Below are positions 33,924 to 43,711 of a stretch of DNA of 43,927 bases, piece after piece (within the stretch, counting starts at the first letter, position 1; each line of letters opens with the position of its first letter). Both the position numbers and the translations under genes were made by a program. Origin of the DNA: Lysobacterales bacterium (GTDB taxonomy: Bacteria; Pseudomonadota; Gammaproteobacteria; Xanthomonadales; Rhodanobacteraceae); assembly GCA_015655335.1 (NCBI GenBank), contig JAATFF010000026.1:1-43927 (forward strand). The letters are read 5' to 3'. Under the pieces are notes generated by a model that had not been told where the DNA came from, did no database searches, and worked only from the letters and a program-made list of their open reading frames with translations.

Positions 33924-36900
33924 GTGAATACCGCATCCAAGCCCACTCCCCGCCCTCGCCGTCGCTGGCTGCGCGTGTTCGGCATCGTCGTGCTGCTTGT
34001 CGTCGTGCTCCTGGCGAGCGGCACCGGCTGGTTGTTGTGCACGGCGCCGGGCCTACGTTTTGCGCTGGAACGTGCAGAAGGTTTCACAAACGGCGCGTTG
34101 CAGGTGCAGAACGCGCAGGGGCGTCTGATTGGTCCGCTGCAGATAGGCAGCGTGCGTTATGACGATGGCGAAGGCACGCATGTCGCGATTACCAACGCAG
34201 ACATCGAGTGGCACCTGGGTGCCCTGCTCTACAAACGCCTGCACGTCACCAGCCTCAACGTTGATCGCGTGGATGTCGCACTGCCCAAGCCCAAGGAAGA
34301 ATCTTCCTCGTCCAGCAGCTTTTCGCTGAAACCTTCGATCGAGATGGTGCTGGATCGCGTGTATGTCGGTCCGGTGACTATCACGCAGGGCAACAAGCCG
34401 GTATTCGCCTCCGATCAACTCGATCTCGCCGGGCGCTGGACGAACGATGGCATCCGTGTCGATCGCCTGTCGCTGCATGCACCGGAGGGTTACGTCCATG
34501 TGGACGGCCAACTGGGCATCGGCAAACGGTATCGCGGCAAAGGCCATGCAGTGGTGTCATGGAAGATCGGCGACAACGAATACGCCGGCACGATCGATGC
34601 GCAAGGCAACGGACGCAGTGCGCAATTACAACTTGCGCTGACACAACCCATGCTCGCGCAACTGCGGCTTGAGATGGATCAACGCAAGAACAATGCATGG
34701 ACTGGCAAGCTCGATCTGCCTGCGTTCGATCCGAAACCGTTGATCGGCGATAGTTCGATGTCGCGTCTCGCGGCAAACCTGCAAGGCAGCGGCGATCAAT
34801 ACGGCGGCACGATCACCGGTGCACTCGATCTCAACGACTATCATCTGCTGCTTCAACCACTGCAAGGTCAGTTCGACAAGGATTTCAAGACGCTCACGCT
34901 GCAGCAGCTTCAACTTGCATCGCCACAGATGAAAGGCCAAGTCAGCGCCAAGGGCACTATCCAGCTCGACGCACACCCTATAAGCGCCGACCTCGCCGTC
35001 AACTGGAAAAACCTGGAACTGCCCGCCAGTCTAGTTGGACAGATGCTCGATAGTCAGGGCCAGATCACCGCGAAAGGCAGCATCGATCAGTATCACGCCG
35101 AAGGCGATGTCACGATCGGGCCACCGGGTAAACCGGCGAAGCTCGCGTTGAATCTGGACGGCACGCCAAAGCAGATCCAACTGCATACGCTCAGCCTGCT
35201 ACAGCCGCAAGGTCAACTCGCCGCCAACGGCACGCTTACGCTTGTGCCGGATCTTGCATGGCAATTCCAGGCGACCGCCAGCAAATTCGATCCGGGCCAA
35301 TTGTTCGTAGATTGGCCGGGCTCGCTCGATGCCGACTTCGGTACGCAAGGCACGCTCACCAAGAATAGTCCCAACGTCACCCTCGATCTGCGTAAACTGG
35401 AGGGCACGTTACGGCAACGCCGCTTGCATGGCGTCGGCCATCTGCATCTGTCGCCCAACGATGTGCTCGACGGTACGCTGGAACTGGCCTCAGGCAACAG
35501 CACGGTGAAAGTGCTTGCCCGCCCGGGTGACAGCAACAACGCAGATGTTACGCTTGCCATCGCATCGCTCGGCGATTGGCTACAGCAATCCGGCGGTCAA
35601 TTGAATGGTCAATTTCATGTGCGCGGCAAGCTGCCCAAGCTGGCCATCAACGGTACGCTGCAAGGCCAGTCGGTTGCATGGGAACAACAAACCATTCAGC
35701 GCCTGAATTTGCAGGCCGATATTCCCGACATCAGCACCCCCGGTGGAAAGCTTGCCATCGACGCCTCCGGCGCGAACATCGGCGGCCTCGCCTTCCATCA
35801 AATCGATGTAAACGGCCATGGCACCTCAGCGCAGCATCAACTGACATTGAATGCGCAAGGCCAGCAGCTCTCTACTTCGCTGACGCTCAATGGATCGCTG
35901 AAAGGCCAGAACTGGAACGGCACGCTTTCTGCACTCACGCTTGATGTATCCGGACTGCCGCGCTGGCATTTGCAGCAGCCGACGCGACTAGCGTGGAATA
36001 ACGGTAGCGCGAATGTCGGCGATCTTTGCCTAACAGCCGGCGATCCGTCGCTGTGCGTCAATGGCAGTTACGACAAGAGCGGCAATCTCGACGCCAGTTA
36101 TCGCTTGCACGCCGTGCCACTCACGTTGGTGATGGACGCGACAGGTAGCGCGAACATGCCAGTAAGCGCCGAGGGTGTGCTCGAGGGAAGTGGAAAAATC
36201 CATCGCAATGCTGCGGGCAACCTGACGGGCAACGCGAGCATTACCTCATCGCACGGTCGCATCATCTATAACGAACACCCCGATCAACCGGCGCTTACGT
36301 ATAACAACCTCGCGCTCAATGCCACGCTCGCGCCTGGAAACCAACAGGCGACACTTCATGCCATCATCTACGGCACCGGCTATGTGAATGGCCAAGCGTC
36401 CATTACAGGTGCGCAGCAAGTGTTGACCAGCCAGATCGGCATGCATCTGGATAAGCTCGACATCATTGGCCTGTTCACCGATTCGCTTGCGAACGTCAAG
36501 GGCAAGCTCGATGGCAATTTCAAACTCGGTGGCACGTTAAACGAACCAGCCATTACGGGACTGGCGAGCGTCGATAGCTTCGCCGCCGAAGTGCCCGACG
36601 CGGGATTGAAACTGACAAATGGCCGATTGACCGTAAGCGCCGCCGATACACGCCAGTTGCGCATCAACGGCACGGTGCAATCCGGCAAGGGATCGCTGGC
36701 GATCGAAGGCGTTGCAGGGCTCGACGCGCAAACGCCCACCGCGATCACCTTCAAAGGCAGCCAGTTCACGGCAGTCGACATTCCCGCTGCAAAAGTCGTC
36801 ATCTCACCCGATGTACTCGTGCGACGCGATACGCAGGGCATTAACGCCACGGGTAGCGTGTCGATGGATAGCGCTGACGTGAACCTCGACAAGTTGCCGG

Positions 36901-37706
36901 GCAATGGCGTGAATAAGGCGTCGTCCGATATCGTGATCGTCGATCAACCGCAGCAACCGGCCAACGATGGCGGCATGCCCATCAATGCGTCGATCAAGGT
37001 CGATCTCGGAAAGCACGCGCATCTTGTCGGCATGGGCTTGGACGGCCGATTGAGCGGCGTGATCACTGTCAACGAACGACCGGGCCGCGAAACCACGGGA
37101 CAGGGCCAGGTAAGCGTCGACGGCACGTACAAAGCGTACGGTCAGAATCTGCAGATGCAGCATGGCTTGTTGTTGTTCGCCAGCTCGCCCATCAGCAATC
37201 CCGGACTCAACATTCGCGCGCTACGTAGCCTTACACCGAATGCCACGATCGATGAAGGACAGCAGGTAGGTCTGCTCATCTCCGGTACCGCGCAGCGGCC
37301 GGTGCTCACCGTGTTTTCCAACCCGGCGATGGATCAATCCGACGCGTTGTCCTATCTGGTGACCGGCAAGCCGATTTCACAGGTGAAAGGCGGGGAAGGC
37401 AGCATGGTGACGGCGGCAGCTCAGGCATTGGGGTCGGCGACCGGCAATCTTTTGGCGAAGAGTGTCGGCAGCAAACTCGGCATCAGCGATATCGGCGTAT
37501 CGAGCAGCGACGCGTTGAATGGCAGTTCGGCATTCACCGTCGGCAAATACCTGTCGCCGCGGCTGTATCTCAGCTATGGCATCGGGCTTTTCGAACCTGG
37601 ACAGGTGATCACGCTGCGCTATCGCTTGAGCAAGCGCTGGAGTTTCGAAGCGCAGAACGCCACTGACTTCAACCGCGCCAGCCTTAACTATCGCATCGAA
37701 AAGTAA
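33924..37706 (+). CDS. tamB: Translocation and assembly module inner-membrane subunit TamB (AsmA-like)
   Basis: 1260-residue protein anchored in the inner membrane by one N-terminal helix (about 15-35, LRVFGIVVLLVVVLLASGTGWLL) and spanning the periplasm as a long beta-taco. It is thought to work with TamA and to carry phospholipids to the outer membrane. The body is repetitive beta sequence with many G.L..(D/N)G.. turns. The C-terminal DUF490 region shows LGKHAHLVGMGLDGRLSG, SNPGLNIRALRS, SDALSYLVTGKPIS, and the final YLSPRLYLSYGIGLFEPG with RYRLSKRWSFEAQN. The start is a GTG at 33924, 9 bases after tamA; no ATG fits. Confidence 0.95.
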   Translation: MNTASKPTPRPRRRWLRVFGIVVLLVVVLLASGTGWLLCTAPGLRFALERAEGFTNGALQVQNAQGRLIGPLQIGSVRYDDGEGTHVAITNADIEWHLGALLYKRLHVTSLNVDRVDVALPKPKEESSSSSSFSLKPSIEMVLDRVYVGPVTITQGNKPVFASDQLDLAGRWTNDGIRVDRLSLHAPEGYVHVDGQLGIGKRYRGKGHAVVSWKIGDNEYAGTIDAQGNGRSAQLQLALTQPMLAQLRLEMDQRKNNAWTGKLDLPAFDPKPLIGDSSMSRLAANLQGSGDQYGGTITGALDLNDYHLLLQPLQGQFDKDFKTLTLQQLQLASPQMKGQVSAKGTIQLDAHPISADLAVNWKNLELPASLVGQMLDSQGQITAKGSIDQYHAEGDVTIGPPGKPAKLALNLDGTPKQIQLHTLSLLQPQGQLAANGTLTLVPDLAWQFQATASKFDPGQLFVDWPGSLDADFGTQGTLTKNSPNVTLDLRKLEGTLRQRRLHGVGHLHLSPNDVLDGTLELASGNSTVKVLARPGDSNNADVTLAIASLGDWLQQSGGQLNGQFHVRGKLPKLAINGTLQGQSVAWEQQTIQRLNLQADIPDISTPGGKLAIDASGANIGGLAFHQIDVNGHGTSAQHQLTLNAQGQQLSTSLTLNGSLKGQNWNGTLSALTLDVSGLPRWHLQQPTRLAWNNGSANVGDLCLTAGDPSLCVNGSYDKSGNLDASYRLHAVPLTLVMDATGSANMPVSAEGVLEGSGKIHRNAAGNLTGNASITSSHGRIIYNEHPDQPALTYNNLALNATLAPGNQQATLHAIIYGTGYVNGQASITGAQQVLTSQIGMHLDKLDIIGLFTDSLANVKGKLDGNFKLGGTLNEPAITGLASVDSFAAEVPDAGLKLTNGRLTVSAADTRQLRINGTVQSGKGSLAIEGVAGLDAQTPTAITFKGSQFTAVDIPAAKVVISPDVLVRRDTQGINATGSVSMDSADVNLDKLPGNGVNKASSDIVIVDQPQQPANDGGMPINASIKVDLGKHAHLVGMGLDGRLSGVITVNERPGRETTGQGQVSVDGTYKAYGQNLQMQHGLLLFASSPISNPGLNIRALRSLTPNATIDEGQQVGLLISGTAQRPVLTVFSNPAMDQSDALSYLVTGKPISQVKGGEGSMVTAAAQALGSATGNLLAKSVGSKLGISDIGVSSSDALNGSSAFTVGKYLSPRLYLSYGIGLFEPGQVITLRYRLSKRWSFEAQNATDFNRASLNYRIEK

Positions 37707-37718
37707 TGACGCGCGGCG

Positions 37719-38492
37719 TTATCGCTTGTGCGCCGAACACCCGCAACTTTCCTCGTGATAGCGCCCGTTGCGCTCCACGGTGCCGTGCGTGCCGTATTTG
37801 TCGTGAGGCCGCACCCAATCGCCCAGTGAATGGTGTGGACCGTACTCCGCCCTGCCCTTCGGGCTGACATCCAGGAACGGATAGATTCCCAGAAATATCT
37901 CGCAACCGCGGCCGAATGCGGCATAGGTGAGAAAGATTTCGCCCTTTTCGTTCTTGTAGAAAACGCTGTCGCCTGACAGATCTTCCATTGGCGGATCGAT
38001 TTCACGGAAGTTATAGACCGCCTTTTTCGCCTGCATTTGCTTCGGCGTGTACGACACATCGAAGTCGTAATTGAAATCGCTGCGATATGAAGAGACAAAC
38101 GGAAAACGCCAACCCATTCGTTTGCGCAACACTTCAATTTCTTCCAGCGGCGCACGCGCAATCGCCACGTACGAAAGATCGTGGTTCTGCAGATGCACCA
38201 GAGTGCCTTCCAGATGATCGACCTCCAAGGCGCACCCAACGCAATGATGCTGTTGCCCTGGACCCAGCATGTAATGCTTGACGAACAGCTGACTTCGTCC
38301 GTCAAAAAGATCCGATAGCGTCAGCTTTCCCGAAGGACTTTCGAACTCATAATTTTTCTCAATCTTCAGCCAGGGCAGCGCACGCCGCTCGGCGTTGAGC
38401 TGATCGCCCAGCTGCATATGCGCCTTCTCTTTCGCTACCAGGGCCCGACGAGCCTCCAGCCACGCTTCGCGCGATACGACGTCATGTTCCAT
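37719..38492 (-). CDS. DUF899 family thioredoxin-like protein
   Basis: 257-residue cytosolic protein of the DUF899 group, which has a thioredoxin/AhpC-like fold. Family pattern: EAWLEARRALVAKEKAH at the N-terminus, RRALPWLKIEKNYEF, LSDLFDGRSQLFVKHYMLGP, then a CVGC pair at residues 84-87 and VDHLEGTLVHLQNHDLSYVAIARAP. The long FREIDPPMEDLSGDSVFYKNEKGEIFLTYAAFGRG region and the C-terminal SCGCSAH follow. The CxxC and the C-terminal cysteines suggest redox or metal chemistry, but the substrate is unknown. A GTG at 38504 is in frame, yet the ATG at 38492 has GGAG 7 bases upstream, so I use it. It lies 21 bases after the DHA2 transporter gene and is convergent with tamB (12 bases). Confidence 0.86.
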   Translation of the reverse strand: MEHDVVSREAWLEARRALVAKEKAHMQLGDQLNAERRALPWLKIEKNYEFESPSGKLTLSDLFDGRSQLFVKHYMLGPGQQHHCVGCALEVDHLEGTLVHLQNHDLSYVAIARAPLEEIEVLRKRMGWRFPFVSSYRSDFNYDFDVSYTPKQMQAKKAVYNFREIDPPMEDLSGDSVFYKNEKGEIFLTYAAFGRGCEIFLGIYPFLDVSPKGRAEYGPHHSLGDWVRPHDKYGTHGTVERNGRYHEESCGCSAHKR

Positions 38493-38513
38493 GGCGATCT
38501 CCACTAAGACGTT

Positions 38514-39980
38514 TCAATGTGCCGCAACAGGTTGTTCATCGGCTGGTGCGCGAGCGATACGCAGCAACGCCGCACCGATCAATGCCGCCAGGGCAGCGAA
38601 GCACGCGCCGACCAAGAACGCGGATTGATAGCCGGATGCCAGCGCAAATGTCTGCGTTCGTCCCATCGCAAGCATTGTTTGCGATCGCGACGCTGCGAGA
38701 CTTGCGAGCACCGCCAGTCCAAGCGGGCCGCCCAGCATGAAAGCGGTGTTGACCATGCCCGACGCCAGGCCTGATTCATTCGGCGACACATCATTCATTG
38801 CCGCCAGCAACATCGGATTGAATGCAATACCTGCACCAAGCCCCAGCATCACCATGCCGGGAAGAATGTCGCGCACGAAATGACCGTTTTCCGGCGCATG
38901 CGAGAACAACAGCAAACCGCATGCCGCGAAAACCAGCCCCCACGCAAGCGGACGACGAATGCCAAAACGCATCACCAGCTTCGCGGACAGGCCGAGCGAA
39001 AACGCAGCCATGATGATATTGGCCGGCAGAAACGCCAGGCCCACCTCCATCGGGCTGTAACCGAGCACAAGCTGCATGTACAAGGCGGAGAGAAAGAACC
39101 ACGCGAACATCGACGCCGCCCACAGCACAGCGGTGATATTGGCAACCGCCAGATTGCGCAGGCGGAACAAGCGCAGCGGCATCAGCGGCACACGCACGCG
39201 CGTTTCGATCCAGAAAAATACAGCGAGTATCAGCACCGCCACCGCAAGCTGTCCCAGCGTACGCGATGATGTCCAGCCCATCTGGTTGCCGTTGACGATG
39301 GCATATACCGCCAACAGCATCGCCGCAGTGACGGTGACCGCGCCCCACACATCCAGATGTCGCGAAGCCACGCTGCCGTGTGCCGCGGGCAACAAGCGCA
39401 GCGACAGCATCATGACGATGATACCGATGGGCAGATTGACCAGAAATATCCAGTGCCAGCTCAGGCTGCTGGTCAGTACGCCGCCGAGCATCGCGCCAAT
39501 GCTGCCGCCTCCGGCGCACACGAAACCGTAGATGCCCATCGCTTTCGCGCGATCAGCGGGTTCCGTAAACAGATCCATGATCAGCGATAACCCGACCGCG
39601 CTGACGACGGCGCCGCCAAGTCCTTGCACGCTGCGCGCGACGACCAATTCGAGCTGTGTCGTCGATAGACCGCATGCGAGCGACGCCAGCGTAAAAAGCG
39701 CGATGCCGTACAGAAACAGTTTTCGATGCCCGTACAAATCGCCAAGCCGTCCGCCCAGCAAGAGAAAACCGCCATACGTCAGCATGTAGGCATTGACCAC
39801 CCAAGCCAAAGCCGTATCGCTAAACAGCAGATCCGTTTTGATCGACGGCAGCGCCACGTTCACGATGGTGGTATCCAGCACGATCATCAACACGCCAAGG
39901 CACAGCACCATAAGTGCCCACCAGCGTCGATCCGAATGCATGGACGCGTGGATGGCTGGACCAGTGGAAGACGCCGTCAT
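38514..39980 (-). CDS. MFS drug exporter, DHA2 family (EmrB/QacA type)
   Basis: 488-residue inner-membrane proton antiporter with at least a dozen hydrophobic segments; DHA2 members have 14. Signatures: LCLGVLMIVLDTTIVNVALPSI in helix 1 (motif D1), the loop LGGRLGDLYGHRKLFLYG (motif A), ARSVQGLGGAVVSAVG (motif B), and GPxG-like FVCAGGGSIGAMLGGVLTSSLSWHWIFLVNLPIG (motif C). Substrates are probably toxic hydrophobic compounds. The frame is open to 40151, but a perfect AGGAGA site precedes the ATG at 39980. DUF899 follows on the same strand by 21 bases. No MFP (EmrA) or regulator gene is adjacent. Confidence 0.93.
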   Translation of the reverse strand: MTASSTGPAIHASMHSDRRWWALMVLCLGVLMIVLDTTIVNVALPSIKTDLLFSDTALAWVVNAYMLTYGGFLLLGGRLGDLYGHRKLFLYGIALFTLASLACGLSTTQLELVVARSVQGLGGAVVSAVGLSLIMDLFTEPADRAKAMGIYGFVCAGGGSIGAMLGGVLTSSLSWHWIFLVNLPIGIIVMMLSLRLLPAAHGSVASRHLDVWGAVTVTAAMLLAVYAIVNGNQMGWTSSRTLGQLAVAVLILAVFFWIETRVRVPLMPLRLFRLRNLAVANITAVLWAASMFAWFFLSALYMQLVLGYSPMEVGLAFLPANIIMAAFSLGLSAKLVMRFGIRRPLAWGLVFAACGLLLFSHAPENGHFVRDILPGMVMLGLGAGIAFNPMLLAAMNDVSPNESGLASGMVNTAFMLGGPLGLAVLASLAASRSQTMLAMGRTQTFALASGYQSAFLVGACFAALAALIGAALLRIARAPADEQPVAAH

Positions 39981-39984
39981 GATT

Positions 39985-39990
39985 TCTCCT
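39985..39990 (-). promoter_or_regulatory. Ribosome binding site AGGAGA deciding the DHA2 transporter start
   Basis: Read on the minus strand, AGGAGA lies 4 bases before the ATG at 39980. It rules out the longer frame starting at 40151, which would bury the GH92 promoter. Confidence 0.75.
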
Positions 39991-40138
39991 GAAAGTTGTT
40001 GCGGCCGCGGCGAATACCGGCGGCCTCTGTATCTGCGTCGAACGAGCCGTCCCGTAATCGACATGTGACACTGAACGCGTTCGGCCATGCTAGACCATAC
40101 GCCGCTGCCGCCGGGCTCACGCGTTGCTGCGCTGCGGT

Positions 40139-40167
40139 TTGACACAGGCAATTTAGATCGATTTAAA
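40139..40167 (+). promoter_or_regulatory. Candidate sigma-70 promoter for the GH92 gene
   Basis: A perfect -35 TTGACA at 40139-40144, 17 bases, then TTTAAA at 40162-40167 (4 of 6 to TATAAT). It lies 58 bases before the GH92 ATG; an AGGGG ribosome site is at 40214-40218. AT-rich bases 40151-40168 between -35 and -10 could hold an operator. Confidence 0.55.
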
Positions 40168-40224
40168 TCCGGCTTTCCGTACGTTCCGGCCGGTCATACC
40201 TGCACGGCCTTATAGGGGTGACAG

Positions 40225-43200
40225 ATGCTCAAGGCGACAGAATCTTCCGTGACACGTCGTCGGCGACCGCTTGTGGTTTTCGCGCTGGCATTTTTCACGA
40301 CGTTGGCCAGTGCCGGCCCGAGCAACGATGTTTTCTACAGCTCATTCGAAACCGGGCAGCCGTCGCCCATCGCGAGTTCGGTAAACGCTGCGTTCGGTAT
40401 CCAAGTTGCTGGCGGTCCATCCGAACAGGACGCCTACAGCGCCAAGCCGGGCGTAGGCTTCACCGGACTTCATTCGCTGCACTATTACGGCAACGCCGGC
40501 GGCAAGCAGGAAGCCGCCATGTTCGACGTCGACCTGCCAGTCACCGCGAACACGCAGCTTTCGTATCTGCTGTTTCCTTGCGCTGTCACCAACGATCTGC
40601 GCGATCCCTCAACGTATGTTGCAGTCGATCTGATCTTCGACGACGGCACCCGTCTTTCCGGACACGCTGCACAAGATCAACACCGCATCGCCGCCGAAGC
40701 GCATGCGCAAGGCGAAAGCCGCACGTTATACGTGAATCAATGGAACAAGCTGTCGATCGATGTCGGCCACGCCGCAGCGGGGCGCCGCATTCGTCACATC
40801 GTGTTGATGCATAACGGACCCGCGGCGCACTTCGAGGGATTTCTGGACGATCTGCGTATCGGTCCTGCAACGGAAGAGGCCTCCGACCAGCATCCTAGCG
40901 ACTTGGTCGAAACACGCCGCGGCACGAACTCCAACAGCGTTTTCTCGCGCGGCAACAACTTTCCTGCGCTTGTGCTGCCCCATGGCTTCAATTTCTGGAC
41001 ACCAGTGACCGATGCGAGCTCCGACTGGATGTACCAGTATCAGGAGCGCAACGACGCCAACAATCACCCGCGCCTCGAAGCCTTTTCGCTCTCGCATGAA
41101 CCCAGTCCATGGATGGGCGATCGTCAAACCTTCCAGATGATGCCAGCCGCCGTCGCCACCGGTGCGCCCAGCGCGAATCGCGAAGCACGCGCATTGAGCT
41201 TCACTCATGACAATGAGATCGCACACGCGCACTACTACAAAGTGACGTTCGACAACGGCATCGTCGGCGAGATGACGCCGACCGATCACGCGGCCGCGTT
41301 CCGCTTCACCTTTCCCGGCAATCGCGGACAGCTGATTTTCGACAACGTCACCCATGATGGCGGCATCGCGCTGAATCCTTCACGTCGCAGTTTCAGCGGC
41401 TACTCCGATGTAAAGAGCGATCTTTCAACCGGAGCCACGCGTCTGTTTTTCTATGCGACCGTAGATCAGCCGGTGAGCGAAAGCGGCAGGCTGACAGGCG
41501 AGAAACGCGACAACGTTACCGCGTGGTTTGGGTTTAACACGTCGAAAATAAAAACAGTGAATGTACGCATCGCCACGTCGCTGATAAGTTTGGAGCAGGC
41601 CAAGCACAACCTCGCACTTGAAATTGCTCCGCACGAAAGCTTCGATGATGTGCGCAACGATGCGCAACGAATTTGGGACAAGCAACTTGGCATCGTGCAC
41701 GTGCAAGGAGCCAGCCACGACGAGCTTGTCACGCTTTACTCAAGCCTTTATCGCCTGCTGATGTACCCAAATTCGGCCTACGAGAACACAGGTACCGCGA
41801 GCAACCCGGTCTATCGCTATGCCAGTCCGTTCTCGCCCGAAGTGGGCAAGGACACATCCACGCAGACCGGCGCACGCATCGTCAATGGCAAGGTCTTCGT
41901 CAACAACGGTTTCTGGGATACCTATCGCACGGCATGGCCAGCCTACGCGCTACTGATGCCGCAGCAGGCAGGCGCGATGATCGATGGCTTTGTGCAGGAG
42001 TATCGCGACGGCGGCTGGATCGCGCGCTGGTCCTCGCCGGGTTACGCAGACTTGATGGTAGGCACCAGCGCGGATGTCGCCTTCGCCGACGCATGGCTCA
42101 AAGGCGTGCACAACTTCGACGTGCGTTCGTTCTATCAAGCCGCATTGAAAGATGCCACGGTCGTCAGTCCGCTAATGGGCACGGGCCGCAAGGGTTTGCA
42201 ACGCTCGATCTTCAACGGCTACACCGACAAGGACACCAAGGAAGGTTTGTCGTGGTCGATGGACGGTTATATTGCCGATTTCGCTATCGGCAATCTTGCG
42301 CATGCGCTTGCAGGGCAACACATCGGAGCCGATTCCTATCAGTCGCAATACGCTGAAGATGCGGCTTACTTCGACAATCGCGCGCTGAATTACGTCAATC
42401 TGTTCAACCCAGATATCGGCTTCTTTGTCGGTCGCGATGCGCAAGGGAATTGGCGCTACACCAAGCAGAATTTCGATCCGTTCCAGTGGGGCGACGACTA
42501 CACCGAGACGGACGCATGGAACATGGCCTTCCACGCACCGCAAGACGGTGCGGGACTAGCCGCTCTTTACGGCGGCCGCGACGCGCTTGCAGCCAAGCTG
42601 GATCAATTCTTCGCAGCGCCTGGCATCTATCACGTCGGCAGTTATGGCAAGCCGATCCATGAAATGCGCGAGGCACAAGCGATACGCATGGGCCAATACG
42701 GTCACAGCAACCAGCCTTCGCACCACATCATCTATATGTACGACTACGCTGGCCAACCGTGGAAAGCACAGGACAAGGTGCGCGATGTGTTGTCGCGGAT
42801 CTACCTCGGTAGCGATATCGGCCAGGGCTACGTGGGCGATGAAGACAACGGTGAAATGTCGGCCTGGTGGTTGTTTAGCGCGGCAGGTTTTTATCCACTG
42901 CGTATGGGCACGCCGGAGTATGTGATCGGCGCGCCGTATTTTCCGCATATGGATATCACCCTGGAGAACGGCAAGCACATAGTCATCAATGCAGCCGGCG
43001 TCAGCGATCGCAACCGCTATGTGCGAAGCCTTCGCGTGAACGGCAAGCCGTGGGACAAACTTACCTTGCCGCACACATTGCTCGCGCAAGGCGCGACGCT
43101 GGATTTCACGATGGGGCCGCAGCCCTCCACGTGGGGCAGTAGCGAACAGGCGTTGCCCGCGTCGCTGACGGCCGCCGGCAAGCCCATGCCGTTGCGCGAT

Positions 43201-43587
43201 CTTGTCGGGCCCGGTCAAGGGCAAGCCGGCAGCGAACCGGCGATCTCGGACCTCGATGCGCTGTTCGATCACACCAGCGATACCCAAGCACAGCTGCCCA
43301 GCCCCCATGCCATCGTGAGCTGGCATTTCCCGCAACCCCATGCGATTGCGATGTATACGCTGACGTCGGGCGCGCAGGCAGCCGCTCCTTCGAACTGGCA
43401 GTTGGAAGCTTCCGATGATGGTCGGCACTGGTCGGTGCTGGATGCACGCCGAGACGAGCATTTCCCATGGCCACGTCAAACGCGTGCGTTCGGGATTCAC
43501 CAACCCGCACCGCACGCCTATTACCGCCTTCGCTTCGATAACGACAAGGCCGCCGCGCTCGCGGAAATCGGTTTGCTGGGGCTTTAG
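40225..43587 (+). CDS. GH92 family alpha-mannosidase, secreted
   Basis: 1120-residue calcium-dependent exo-alpha-1,2-type mannosidase of family GH92, acting on mannose-rich glycans outside the cytosol. The signal peptide (basic TRRRRP, then a hydrophobic run) ends near residue 31 (ASAG). The N-terminal beta-sandwich follows (about 35-480), then the alpha/alpha barrel with VTLYSSLYRLLMYPN, FVNNGFWDTYRTAWPAYALL, GFVQEYRDGGWIARW, and YMYDYAGQPWKAQ. The GDEDNGEMSAWW motif at 871-882 contains the catalytic acidic pair. The last about 110 residues look like a discoidin/F5-8-type carbohydrate-binding domain (SNWQLEASDDGRHWSVL, YYRLRFDN). It has its own promoter, and a hairpin follows at 43602-43620. 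The linkage specificity is inferred from the family. Confidence 0.94.
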   Translation: MLKATESSVTRRRRPLVVFALAFFTTLASAGPSNDVFYSSFETGQPSPIASSVNAAFGIQVAGGPSEQDAYSAKPGVGFTGLHSLHYYGNAGGKQEAAMFDVDLPVTANTQLSYLLFPCAVTNDLRDPSTYVAVDLIFDDGTRLSGHAAQDQHRIAAEAHAQGESRTLYVNQWNKLSIDVGHAAAGRRIRHIVLMHNGPAAHFEGFLDDLRIGPATEEASDQHPSDLVETRRGTNSNSVFSRGNNFPALVLPHGFNFWTPVTDASSDWMYQYQERNDANNHPRLEAFSLSHEPSPWMGDRQTFQMMPAAVATGAPSANREARALSFTHDNEIAHAHYYKVTFDNGIVGEMTPTDHAAAFRFTFPGNRGQLIFDNVTHDGGIALNPSRRSFSGYSDVKSDLSTGATRLFFYATVDQPVSESGRLTGEKRDNVTAWFGFNTSKIKTVNVRIATSLISLEQAKHNLALEIAPHESFDDVRNDAQRIWDKQLGIVHVQGASHDELVTLYSSLYRLLMYPNSAYENTGTASNPVYRYASPFSPEVGKDTSTQTGARIVNGKVFVNNGFWDTYRTAWPAYALLMPQQAGAMIDGFVQEYRDGGWIARWSSPGYADLMVGTSADVAFADAWLKGVHNFDVRSFYQAALKDATVVSPLMGTGRKGLQRSIFNGYTDKDTKEGLSWSMDGYIADFAIGNLAHALAGQHIGADSYQSQYAEDAAYFDNRALNYVNLFNPDIGFFVGRDAQGNWRYTKQNFDPFQWGDDYTETDAWNMAFHAPQDGAGLAALYGGRDALAAKLDQFFAAPGIYHVGSYGKPIHEMREAQAIRMGQYGHSNQPSHHIIYMYDYAGQPWKAQDKVRDVLSRIYLGSDIGQGYVGDEDNGEMSAWWLFSAAGFYPLRMGTPEYVIGAPYFPHMDITLENGKHIVINAAGVSDRNRYVRSLRVNGKPWDKLTLPHTLLAQGATLDFTMGPQPSTWGSSEQALPASLTAAGKPMPLRDLVGPGQGQAGSEPAISDLDALFDHTSDTQAQLPSPHAIVSWHFPQPHAIAMYTLTSGAQAAAPSNWQLEASDDGRHWSVLDARRDEHFPWPRQTRAFGIHQPAPHAYYRLRFDNDKAAALAEIGLLGL

Positions 43588-43601
43588 CCCGCTATAGGCA
43601 T

Positions 43602-43620
43602 CCTCTCCTATGGGGAGAGG
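43602..43620 (+). terminator. 7-bp hairpin after the GH92 gene (REP-like core)
   Basis: CCTCTCC (43602-43608) pairs with GGAGAGG (43614-43620). It begins 15 bases after the stop. Its GGGGAGAGG core is the same type as the repeat at 3681-3808. No T run. Confidence 0.45.
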
Positions 43621-43711
43621 GCATACCGCGCGCCCTAGCCCAAAAGTCATGCACACAAGCCGATCATCGCGGACTATCGTGGCGAACTCATTCCCACAGA
43701 AGGTGATAGCC

